Part shown: positions 22,008-31,900 of the stretch, piece by piece | Position numbering within the stretch: position 1 is the first letter of the stretch | Layout of the letters: each line of letters opens with the position of its first letter | NCBI GenBank assembly: GCA_019828595.1 | Contig: JAHQRK010000006.1 | Coordinates: forward strand, 2,480,001 to 2,544,000 | Reading direction: 5' to 3' | Source: Aphanomyces cochlioides | Lineage: Eukaryota; Oomycota; Saprolegniomycetes; Saprolegniales; Verrucalvaceae | DNA: 64,000 nt | The notes under the pieces: generated by a model | Seen by the model: the letters and a program-made list of their open reading frames with translations, nothing else | What the model was told of the DNA's origin: nothing | The model's database searches: none | Position numbers and translations under genes: made by a program

Positions 22008-23261
22008 TTAGTTCACAGCACGTATGGCGTCAAACATGACTACAGTCTTTGGCTTGATGGCGAGCGGCGCTGGTTCTTGTAGCCACGGATGAGCGAGCAG
22101 GTCTTGAATGGTCGATCGGTTCTTTGGGTTTGTAACGAGCATCGTCGAGACAAACGCCTTGGCTTGGGCGCTCACTCGTCGCCAGTAGATTGCTGGGAAG
22201 GCGACATGGCCTCGTTGGATGTTGGTCACGAGCTCCGCCTTGGTTTGCCCTCCAAATGGAGAGACGCCACTCAAGAGCATGTACGTGATCACCCCAACGC
22301 TCCACACGTCCGCTTGGCGGCCATACCGAGCACAGCTGAGGATCTCCGGAGCCATGTAACTACACGCCAAGTCGTGAGACGACGTCAAGAGCATGCGCGA
22401 CGTACTCTGTCGAGCCCCAATGGCCAGTCAACTCATCGTTCATGTCGTGTCTGGAAAAGCCAAAGTCGCACAGTTTGATCGACACGTCGTTGTCCGTGGT
22501 GGTGAGCAAGATGTTCTCGAGCTACAACCTGCCATGAGCCACCGTCATCCGATCTGCAGACGTACCTTGAGGTCCCCGTGGACAATATTCATCGCGTGCA
22601 AGCTCTCCACGGTCTTCAAGAGCGTAAGAACGAGGGCTCGGACCTTCTCCTCCGCGTAGACTTTTCGTCGGGCGAGGCGGTCAGAGAGATCGCCGCCGTC
22701 GACGAGCTCCGTGACGAGGTAGTAGTGCTGTGGCCCGTCAAAGAAGTCGACAAACTTGATCACGTGGCTGTGCTGGATCATGCGCAGGACGTCGACTTCC
22801 CGGAGGAGTTGCACCGTGTCGGCGAGATCCATCGTGGACTTGTCAAAGCACTTGACAGCAACTCGAGCTTTCGACTCGCGGTGCGTCGCGGCATACACGA
22901 CGCCGTACGTTCCTTCTCCAATCTTGTCGCGCGTCGACATGGCGTACACACTCTCAAAGCAAATCCGTGGTTTGGGCTCATACAAAGCGTCGTCTTCATC
23001 GTCGTCGCTGTCGTCGTCACTGATGTAGTCATCGCTGACACTTAAGTTGTCGCTGGAATCGTCCTCTCGTGACGAACTGGCCGAGAAGACGGTGGTCGCG
23101 TCCGAGTCGAGCGTATTGAGGCGCTTAAACTTGGTCGTCTCTCGACTCCACTCCTCGTTCATCATGCTACCGGTAGTCAAGTTGAAATTGTCAAGTGACA
23201 CTCCGAGACGACGTGGAGAGACGTCCGAGTCGTTGTCGTGAAATTTCTCCCTTTTGACCAA
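22008..23261 (-). CDS. CAMK-like Ser/Thr protein kinase with HGD catalytic loop
   Basis: An acidic Ser/Asp-rich N-terminus (SDDDSDDDEDD) precedes a complete kinase domain. It has the glycine loop GEGTYGVVY, the VAVKCF lysine, a catalytic loop V-H-G-D-L-K, ENILL, CDFGFS, an activation-segment end YMAPEIL, DVWSVGVITYMLLSG and a subdomain XI region with NRSTIQDLLAHPWL. Two short introns interrupt after HGDLK and before MAPEIL. The overall layout is CAMK/DAPK-like, but no calmodulin-binding tail is evident. The residue before the catalytic Asp is Gly instead of Arg, so this is a non-RD kinase that may not depend on activation-loop phosphorylation. The frame begins with TTG at 23261; the true start is MMNEEW or an upstream exon. 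Confidence 0.75.
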
Positions 23262-23388
23262 CCGGCCACTCGCAATTGAACGGTTGACGTGTCATGCCGC
23301 GGCTCATCTCTCTTGTCCATCACGGACACGTGCAAGCCCGAGATAAAGTTCAACAACGATGTGGTCTCAAGTGTGTCTCGTGATTGTA

Positions 23389-23735
23389 TCATGAATTCTC
23401 TGCTCCCGTTGAGATCGACACCAAAGTCGACTTGTCGTTGTCGCTGACGACGACGGTCGCCATGCTCTTGCTCTCATCCACAAAGGCATATTCATGGCAC
23501 TGTGGGCAGACTTTTCGCGCAATCGCACTTGGAACGAGGTCCACTCTGAAGACAATGGATCATTTCCACAACACTGTACTTGTTCAACCTTGGCGACCAC
23601 TGAAAAGTCATGTCAGACATCGTTGATTGTGTGCCTTACCAGCGTCTGGACAGGATTGGCGCAGGGAATCGTTGCGATCATGACTGCGAGCACTACACGC
23701 CTGCGTGAAACAAGAAACCACAAGCATCGCTGCAT
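23389..23735 (-). CDS. Small secreted Cys-containing protein (predicted, three exons)
   Basis: The ATG at 23735 encodes a signal-peptide-like N-terminus (MQRCLWFLVSRRRVVLAVMI followed by ATIPCANP). Two GT-AG introns, one starting GTAAGG and one starting GTTGAAC, give a phase-consistent path to an exon with V-C-P-Q-C-H-E-Y and a stop at 23389-23391. The mature peptide would be about 60 residues with a C-x-x-C pair. Size, secretion signal and lack of known domain are typical of secreted effector or apoplastic proteins, but no effector motif (RxLR, LxLFLAK) is present. The gene model depends on two inferred introns. Confidence 0.4.
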
Positions 23736-24035
23736 GAGTCGCGTTCCACCTAACGACCGACAGTCGTCCAATCTACCACCATCCATCCACCCTTCACTGA
23801 AGTATATGGAGGCCAAAGGCGAGTGATATCATGGAGTACAACTAATCGACCATGCACTACTCTCTATGCAAGCTGATCTGGGACGCCGCTAGTCCAGCGC
23901 AGTGACAACCATAGATGATAATCCCGTGGCTCTTTCTGTCGACGGTCGAGAGACGTACAAGCCGATGGCGTCGGTCGTAAGGCCTGTAACAAATTTCACC
24001 GATCGATCGCAAGCAAGAGCAGCTTTGTATTCCCC

Positions 24036-24557
24036 ATGAAGATGGAATGCACGGCGGCGTTTGCTTGGTCTGTTGCCGTGGTGGAACAAAAGAGCTTGCT
24101 CAATGAATGCACGCGAAGGAACAACTCGCGATTCAGCATGGGCTTCCATGGCGCATCCATGACGATTGAGAACACAGGAAGCGGCTGCGTGGATGCCTGG
24201 CTGTGCTTTCACGAAGAAAATTCAAAAGTTCGCGCGAGGACGGAAGCTTGGAAGAGAAAAATTCCCGCGAGATGCATTGGACGTGCTACCACGACACCCC
24301 CGAGGATGGAATTCACCAGACGCAGCTGTCCGTTGACTAGCTCTGTGGATGAAGTCACTCCTCTGTCACGAGAACAATTCAAAGCTCGGGGATCTTTGCT
24401 TGATCCTGCCGTACTCGCACGGAGATCTCTTTCTTCTGTACAAGAACGTCTTTCCCTCCATGAGCTTCTGACTCGTGCGCGCAATCGAACGATCGAGGAG
24501 ATAGATAGGTTACACTGGCTTAGACTGCGCGACTTGCATCGGACTTGGGCTGCATGA
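24036..24557 (+). CDS. Hypothetical protein, weak support
   Basis: A 173-codon ATG-initiated frame. Its C-terminal half (TPLSREQFKARGSLLDPAVL and then SLHELLTRARNRTIEEID) has an amphipathic, coding-like character. The N-terminal half is less convincing. The 3' end overlaps the stop of the convergent MLO-like gene by about 38 bp. No known domain. Confidence 0.3.
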   Translation: MKMECTAAFAWSVAVVEQKSLLNECTRRNNSRFSMGFHGASMTIENTGSGCVDAWLCFHEENSKVRARTEAWKRKIPARCIGRATTTPPRMEFTRRSCPLTSSVDEVTPLSREQFKARGSLLDPAVLARRSLSSVQERLSLHELLTRARNRTIEEIDRLHWLRLRDLHRTWAA

Positions 24558-26513
24558 TGGCGACAAAGTCGTCAAAGAAGACGGTTGCATCTCTCGTCTC
24601 GATTTCCATCATGCGCACGAACGCGTTGAATTTATGCCTCGATGTCTTGTAGCCAAAGTTGGAGCTCATGACGCGACGGAGGAGCTCCACGTCGACGTAG
24701 CCGTCCTTGTTGATCGCGTCGATCGAATCAAGCATCGTGCGAATGTCATCGATTGTCTTGCCGCGTTCTTTGCAGTAGAGGCGGACGTCCGCGACGATTT
24801 TGCCTTTTTCCTTCTCGGCCTCGACGAAATGCGAGATGACATTGCCGAGCATGACCGCTTCGACACGGTAGATGCCATTGAGAAGCGAGAATGCGCCAAG
24901 GAGCTGCGGGCCAAGGATCATCATGTTGACGACGAGGAGGATAATCGTAAAGACAGTCGTCGGCACTTCCACCGGCTCGAGCGTCGGCACAATGTTGGCA
25001 AAGACCATGGCGACGTAGAGCCCGTTCACGATGAGGAGGAACTGGATGAGGAATTCGCACGCCTTGCGATAGAAGCCTGGGAGGACGACGTCGTCGATCT
25101 TGGCGCTCAGGCGATTGCGCTTGATGTTGCTTCTGCCGAGGAGCTTACGCACGCCAGAGGCGACGAGCTGCAAGAGCAAGCTGTCCCATTTTTTCGTGTG
25201 CAGACTCTCGTCGTTGTTCTCAAGAGCGTCCCCGACAGCTTGCATTTGAGCGAGCGCATTCCGCGACGTCATCGTCGCTTCCTCCGCTTCCTACAACGAC
25301 GTTAACACCGGTGCGAGGCCATGGAGACGACGTACTGCAGCAGCTACAAGCTCGAGGGATTCCAGATCGCTCGGCTCGTCGTTGTCGTAGACGCCTTCCG
25401 CGACGTCGGCCTTGGCGCGGCTCACCAAGAGGAGGAGGAGCCAGTTGATGTAGAGGAGGAAGATCACCATGACGAGGAAGAGCAGGGAGACGAGGATGGC
25501 GAGGACCACGACGCGGTTGTCCTGCATCGTGATGAGCTTGTTGTACTCGGCTTTCGTCATGCCTTCGCTCTTGGTCACGACGTAGTAGGCGACATTCCGC
25601 GGGTCGTCCGCGATGCTTTTCATCTCGCCCGTGCTGAAGAAGACGCCGCAAAAGATACAAAAGAGCAAGAGCCATGTCGTGAGGTCAATCTCGAGGATCT
25701 CGACGATTTGATGTTCTTGCAAGTCGCGCGAGTACTTGGCAAAGGAGAAGAGGCGAGGGAGGTCGTAGACGCGGCGAAAGAGCGTCTCCAAGAGCCGCCA
25801 GTGGATTCGACGGCGCTGCCAATACCTGCCGGGACTCCACCACCACGACGACGCATGGACCAGCTTTGTTTCCACGACGAGTTCGCCCGTCGAGACGAGC
25901 TCCAGCGTGTCCATGCCGAGATTGTCGTACCGCAGCACGAGGATCACCACGAACGACTGCACGACGAGCGAGATCGCGACGAAGAAGAGCAGCGTGTCGG
26001 CAGCTTCGAGCGCTTCGTACTCGAGTCCATCCTTCTCGATCGCCTTGACGTAGACGGCGAATTTGATCAAGAGGGAGACCAGCCCGACGATCATAAACTC
26101 TACAAGCAATGCCATGAGCACCATGAGAGAACGAGCAGGAAGGACATACCTGCCGTCGTTTTGTTGAGCAGCTCGAGGTATTTCTTGTTGTGGCTTAGGA
26201 AATGGCGCAGTCGATGGATCAACGTCTCCAAGATGATGACAAAGACCAAGAGGTAGGCGATGTTGCGGGCAACTTTGGCTGTCGTGAGGATTTCCTCTTC
26301 CTTCTCCGCCTTGTCCAAGCCGCCGCCTTCATTGCCGCCTTCGCCAAGCCGTCGAATGTCCAGCATGGACACGAGCAAACTCATCTCGACTTGACAAATG
26401 TGGTTGTTATGATAAACAAACCAGGTGGACATGCCGCCATTGGATGAAATTCCATCGTTCGACTTATGGAGCACGCACCCTTCATGTAATTTCAATCGAC
26501 AACGAGTGACCAC
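24520..26513 (-). CDS. MLO-like seven-TM protein with EF-hand-like C-terminal region
   Basis: Three or more exons. The first contains a TM helix followed by LIHRLRHFL. A 45-50-bp intron then restores LLNKTTA|EFMIVGLVSLLIKF, matching the MLO pattern of a basic loop, K-x-x-E-L-M and G-x-x-S-L-L-L-T. Further hydrophobic segments, a W-rich intracellular loop and a DLPRLFSFAKYSRDLQEHQI block resemble the MLO second cytoplasmic region. The C-terminal exon contains paired EF-hand-like units (DSIDAINKDGYVDVELLRRV and a later FDDFVAIM) in place of the plant calmodulin-binding tail. MLO proteins are calcium-linked membrane proteins. Membrane location and calcium sensing are inferred. The N-terminal ATG is not fixed; the open frame at 26513 starts with GTG. 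Confidence 0.55.
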
Positions 26514-27540
26514 AAAGTCAGAGCGAGAAGATTCGACGATGGAGAAGCGCCAAGGAGATCAGTGGCTAGGAGACTCGTTGAGAACGAAATATAAGACGGT
26601 AAGAGCTAGAGAGTCGAGACTACCTGCTGATGCTCCAGCGAGAGATGAGTGTTTCCTTGCCCGACGTATTGACGACACGAACAGGATTGCGGCGTGGGAC
26701 AATGGGTGTGATCACAGTGTCCAACAGATGGAGCATGATAAATCAAGTAGACGACGCGAAATTGATCGAGGACACGACCATCGCAAGGGGGTCGCGCTCT
26801 CTCTCTCTCCTTCCTTTTCCTTCAGCGCTCCTGGGCAGAATGGACGATCAAAAGAGTGTTGAGATTGAGTGGATGGTTTACTCCGTGCAGGAGATCAAGA
26901 GCAGCTAACGAACGACAAAGGAAGGACTGGACACATGAGATGGCAAGCTGTGGTGGAAATGTGGAAGATAATGTCCTGCATTTGCAAGTGTGAAGGAGAA
27001 TGCATCGTGTGATTCGCGAGGTGCGCTGTTGATTCCCATCGAGCTTGCCTTTGTGGGCTCCTATGATGGGAGAATCGTCGACTTGAGAGATCGAACGGCA
27101 GGGAACTGACCTACAGTATGGAATTCTGGAAGTGGATTCGGGACATGTTGTGGAACAACTCGACAAGATCGTTGGGTTCACTGTCAAGCACGAGAGGACC
27201 CACGTCCAGATATGCGACTGCCATGGACAGATTCAACGGAGTACAAGCTCAGAAGAATGCGAAGATTGAAGATTCGCGATAACAGGAGCGAGGTTCGCTT
27301 AATAGTGGCGCCTTGAGGTGTCAACGTGTGGACGACAAAGCCCAAGGCAACATATCCTCTTCACTGTCAATGAGGCAGCCGGTCGTAGGAGATCTGCCGC
27401 CGCGTTGGAAGAGCAACAGCCCATGGGTTTATCCAAGCGGCTCCTTCGAGAAGCGTAAGACGACAACAGAATAAGGCACCGTTTGGATAAAATGCTGTTT
27501 CAAAACACTGGATATCCGTTTCCGTTATTCCCGACGGCAG
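26514..27540. other. Intergenic left flank of the element
   Basis: About 1 kb with several short overlapping frames on both strands but no motif or splice structure I can support. It ends at the target site of the inserted element. Confidence 0.5.
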
Positions 27541-27546
27541 GATAAC
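27541..27546. repeat. Target-site duplication, left copy (GATAAC)
   Basis: Six bases immediately outside the left terminal inverted repeat, repeated exactly at 44662-44667. A 6-bp duplication is the known signature of Polinton/Maverick integration. Confidence 0.93.
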
Positions 27547-27798
27547 AGTAGTATATAATAGTGCCGCAGCCTGTCAATTTTTTTTCAAAAGTTCTCACCC
27601 CAACCAATCGTCCCATCTGTATGCTGATTCTGAGTCTGATGATGCTATATCAAGGTTTTCCATCCTTTTCATCAGATGCTAGCATTCACCCAAACGAGTG
27701 GATTATGTTGAAACAATGACAAAAGGTGAATCATTCTCGACACATGGAAGGGGCCTTATAAACGATCGAATGACTCATATGCGAAGGTATCAAAATTG
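27547..27798 (+). repeat. Left terminal inverted repeat, 252 bp
   Basis: Matches the reverse complement of 44410-44661 with three mismatches by eye (27754, 27782 and 27787) and no gaps. Begins AGTAGTATATAATAGTG. Terminal repeats of protein-primed replicons carry the origins and terminal-protein attachment points. Confidence 0.95.
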
Positions 27799-28106
27799 GA
27801 TAAAAGTTGATTGAACTTGACACAAGAATTAGAGAATTGTGATTATTATTATGAAAGTATTTAATAATGAAAAAATTGTATTCTCGAAAAGTTTTTTTTA
27901 TCAGATTTCAAAGAAATATAAATTTTGAAAGACTTAAAAGGGGTTTCAAAGCCATTTCATAATCAATTTTAAACTTATATTTTGTATAACTCATATAAAT
28001 AAAATAAACTGAACAATTAAATAAACAATTTATGATATTAATTTATAGAATTTATTATTTATCAAAATATAATTTCCTGATCTTAATATAGCAAGATAAT
28101 ATAATT

Positions 28107-28268
28107 ATGTGCCTTAGTTCTAAAGAATTAATTTTAATAGGAGATATTGTGTCATACGAAATTTGTGATAGAATGTGGTGTAGACCTGATAAAACTTGTT
28201 GCTATAAAGTTAAAAAATTATATCAATGCCCAAAATGTAAAATTACGATAATTAAACGAAGAAATTAA
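28107..28268 (+). CDS. Small Cys-rich protein, 53 aa
   Basis: The ATG at 28107 opens 53 codons with four Cys pairs or singles: C-D-R-M-W-C, T-C-C and Y-Q-C-P-K-C-K near the C-terminus. The C-x-x-C knuckle suggests a zinc ribbon. It is the first ORF inside the left repeat, in the position where related elements often have small regulatory genes. No homologue recognised. Confidence 0.4.
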   Translation: MCLSSKELILIGDIVSYEICDRMWCRPDKTCCYKVKKLYQCPKCKITIIKRRN

Positions 28269-28282
28269 TTAATCAATCTTGA

Positions 28283-28510
28283 TATTATTTTCTTAATAAT
28301 ATATACATACGTTATATTGGAAAAACAATTTATAAAACAGATGAAGAACGAATTGCAGCTCAGCGCGAATCATTGCGAAAATATAGAGCTAAAGTAAAAG
28401 ATAAACTCCTTGCTTGGCAAAGAGACTATGACAGAGCTCGTGCAGAAGAAAGAAAAAGCCGAAATCAAATGAAGAAATATATAAAAGAATTAAGTAATAT
28501 TGAAATATAA
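28283..28510 (+). pseudogene. Coding-like ORF without ATG (RYIGKT / coiled-coil)
   Basis: A frame open from 28283 to the stop at 28508-28510 encodes R-Y-I-G-K-T-I-Y-K-T-D-E-E-R. It then continues as a highly charged helical segment (LRKYRAKVKDKLLAWQRDYD). There is no ATG before M-K-K-Y near the C-terminus. It may be a 5'-truncated gene, a spliced exon or a non-AUG-initiated small protein. Confidence 0.35.
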
Positions 28511-28629
28511 TTATTTAATTTTTTTGTATCATATAAAAAATTTCTATCTTGATATATAATTTTAATATTATAATATAATATCAAGATTTTAAAACTTTCA
28601 AAATTTTTATAATTTGACAAATATATCCA

Positions 28630-28917
28630 ATGACTCCCGAAGAATTTAAAGGATTAAAATTTCTAAAAGTTCCATTAAAACAATGGGGAGATGGTGGATA
28701 CAGATTTAAAATTAGATCAATCAATGGACGATATACATACGTAAGCAAATTAACTCCAAAAAATAAAAGAGCATTGGTTGAAGAATATAAAAATCTTTTT
28801 CCAAAATCATCTACCGAATCATATCGCTTAGAAATTTTAAATAATCATATTAAGGAAAAAGAGTCCGGCTATAAATTTACTCAAGGAACAAAAGCTGATA
28901 CTCATCATTCTCTTTAA
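28630..28917 (+). CDS. Element protein of unknown function, 95 aa
   Basis: The ATG at 28630 opens a basic 95-residue protein with a beta-rich N-terminal half (QWGDGGYRFKIRSINGRYTY) and a charged helical C-terminus. It ends about 90 bp upstream of the start of the annotated polymerase frame and in a different frame. It could be an independent small protein. It could also be the N-terminal part of the polymerase protein joined by a frameshift or intron, because the polymerase lacks its own ATG. Confidence 0.5.
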   Translation: MTPEEFKGLKFLKVPLKQWGDGGYRFKIRSINGRYTYVSKLTPKNKRALVEEYKNLFPKSSTESYRLEILNNHIKEKESGYKFTQGTKADTHHSL

Positions 28918-31900
28918 TTCAAACCAAACACAGGTAATTAATAAAATTAAACAAATTTGCTTATCTAAAACAACTGCATACAAAGTTCAAATATTTCTTG
29001 ACTATATTTTGGTTAATATCATTACCGGAGAAGAACGAGAGTTTAGAGATGGCTTTAATACAAGTGTATTCCCGAGAGCAATATTCATTAACAGTCGAGA
29101 TGATATTCAAACTAAAATTGTAGACTTCTTCAATCAAAATGATTTAGCTGATAAAATTTCATATCCAAGCTCTTCTTGGAAAGTGAAATCAATCGTTGGT
29201 TTCACAATGAAAATTATTAATAGATCGCATCGTTTAGGCGAAGAGATTGAAATACCGGATAAGATAAAAACCAGTAATTATATTATCTCTAATTTCGGTC
29301 CAACTGAAAATAAATGCGTATTCTATTGTATTGCTTATTATCTAAAAGGAATCGTAAATAATCCAAGAAGACTAAAATCTGATGTTAAAGATGCTTTTAA
29401 GAAATATTGCGAATTCAAAGGTGAAGAGTTTACACTTAAAAAATTCCGAGAAACTGATCCGATTGATTTAATGGAGTTTGATAAATTGGAACAATGTTTT
29501 AAAATAAATCTTAACGTATTCGAATGGGATGTGGATAATAATCGTTTAATATCAATTCGTGATTCTAAAACAACATTTAGACAAAATAATGACAAACCAG
29601 CTTCATATATGGCTAAATGTGAAGTTAATAATTATTTAAGAAACGTTAATATTCTTAGCTATAAAGGCCATGCTATGTTAATTAAGGATATTAATAAACT
29701 CGATAGTTATTACCCATGTCCAATATGCAATATGATTTTTAAGACATCAAATCAACGAAAGTCTCATAGACAAAATGTTGATTGTAAATATGAAACGATT
29801 GATTCATTTTCTAAGAATCCAAAAGTATATAAACCTCAAGAAAACACTATCAAATCTCTATTGAGAAAATATGATATTTCTAGTATTGATCACTACATCG
29901 ATCATTTCATTACCTACGATTTTGAAGCTATTCTTGAAAAGATTTCTGAAAGACATGGAGAATCAACTGAATATATAACTAGACACAAACTCGTTAGTGT
30001 ATCAATTTGTGATAGTTTGACTAATCAAACTAAATTTATCACAAATAGTGATTCAAAACAATTATTGTCCGATATGTTTAAATACATCAATGAAGTATCA
30101 AACCAAATATCAAAATACAATTTCAATAAATTTAGAGGATTACTAATAGCTATTTTAGAAAAAAATAAATATTTGACTGAAAAATCTAATAATGAGATTG
30201 ACGAACTAATTAAAGAAAAAGAATATGGAGATGAAGTTAAAAATTTAATTGATTATCTACACCACATTAGATATGATATTTTAAATAATGACTTCAACAG
30301 AGATATCAAGAGTCTATATAAAACTCTATACCAAGTTCCGTTTGTTGGTTTTAATTCAGGGCGATATGATTTAAATGTAGTTAAAAATGAACTATTTTCA
30401 ATCATTGGAGATTTCAATAAAGATGAAAAGCAATTAGTGATTAAAAATCCAAATTACATGTGTATAACTACCGATAATCTAAAAATGCTTGACATTAAGA
30501 ATTATTTACCACCTGATGCTTCATTAGATTCGTATCTAAAAACGTATCTCGGTGGATGTAAGTGCCCAAATAAAATTCAATGCACTTGTTGTTTAGGAAA
30601 AGGATTCTTTCCGTATGAATATTTAACGAGTTATGAAGTTCTTGATGAAACTAAATTACCTCCAATTGAAGCATTTGATAGTGAATTCAGACAAACGAAA
30701 ATGAGTAAAGATGATTATGAACGTATTAAATGGGTATGGAATCATTATAATATGAAATCGGTTAAAGATTTACTTGAATGGTATAACAATCTCGATGTAA
30801 AGCCATTTGTAGCAGCAATAATTGCTCAAAGGGATCTCTATAAACGATTTGACTTAGATATGTTGATTGATGGTGTTTCTCTACCGAGTTTAGCTGAAAA
30901 AGTGATGTATCAAATTTCTAATAAAAATATGCTACCTATTCCGAAACAAAAGGGAGAAGCATTTGATTTTCCAGAAAATAGATACAATGGATATTACGAC
31001 CAAGATAAGAAAGCTAAACGAGAATTTGGTTTAACAATTGAACATTTGAATGATGAATTGAAAAAGCAGCAATATTCGTGTAGTCATTGTAAATGTGCTT
31101 TAAATAAAGAAAACGTATCAGGTGATAGAATCAACAATAAAATTGGGCATATTGATGGTAATATTACAATGACTTGCATTAGTTGTAATGTTGCTCGTAA
31201 AGATATGAATATGGCTAGTTTCAGAAGAATGAAGTTGATTGAATATAATTCTCATCGTTTAGTATATGAGATTGATGAAGAAAACAAGGATATTTTCTAC
31301 AAGATGAAACAAAACATTGCTGGTGGGCCTTCAATCATATTCAAGAGATTCGCTAAACGAAATGAAACATATATAAGAAACGGATCTAAGATTTGTAAGA
31401 AAGTAATTGGATTCGATGCGAACGCCTTATATCTTTGGGCTCTTGGAAATGATATGCCTTGTGGACGATTAACATCGATTGATATTTATGACAGTATCAT
31501 TGAAGATATCAAATCAGATAAACTATTTGGATTTCTTGAATGCGATATTGAAACCCCTGATCACCTAAAAGAATACTTTTTAGAAATGTGTCCGATATTT
31601 AAAAATGCCTCTATTGTTCCAGAAAAGGAGATTATTGGAGATCATATGTATGAATTTAACCAATCTCTTGAAATGAATAGTAGGAGAAAAGAGTCAAGAA
31701 AATTGATTTCAAGCTACTTTGGAGTTAAAATTCTGGTCTATACACCGTTGTTAAAATGGTACTTAGAGCATGGTTTAGTCATTACAAAAATGTATTCATT
31801 CATTAAGGCTAGTAGATTTCAACCATTTAAGGAATTTGAAAACGAAGTATCAAACGCTCGAAGAGGAGGTGATCGGGAAGAAAGTGAAAGACAGGAAAAA

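Noticed and set aside
25321..26256. A 311-codon plus-strand ORF rich in Asp/Glu/His
   Set aside because: It is the antisense of the MLO-like membrane protein; acidic low-complexity frames are the expected shadow of hydrophobic and charged codons on the other strand.
26822..27187. A 121-codon minus-strand ORF in the left flank
   Set aside because: Composition and lack of any domain suggest chance; the flank shows no splice-consistent gene.
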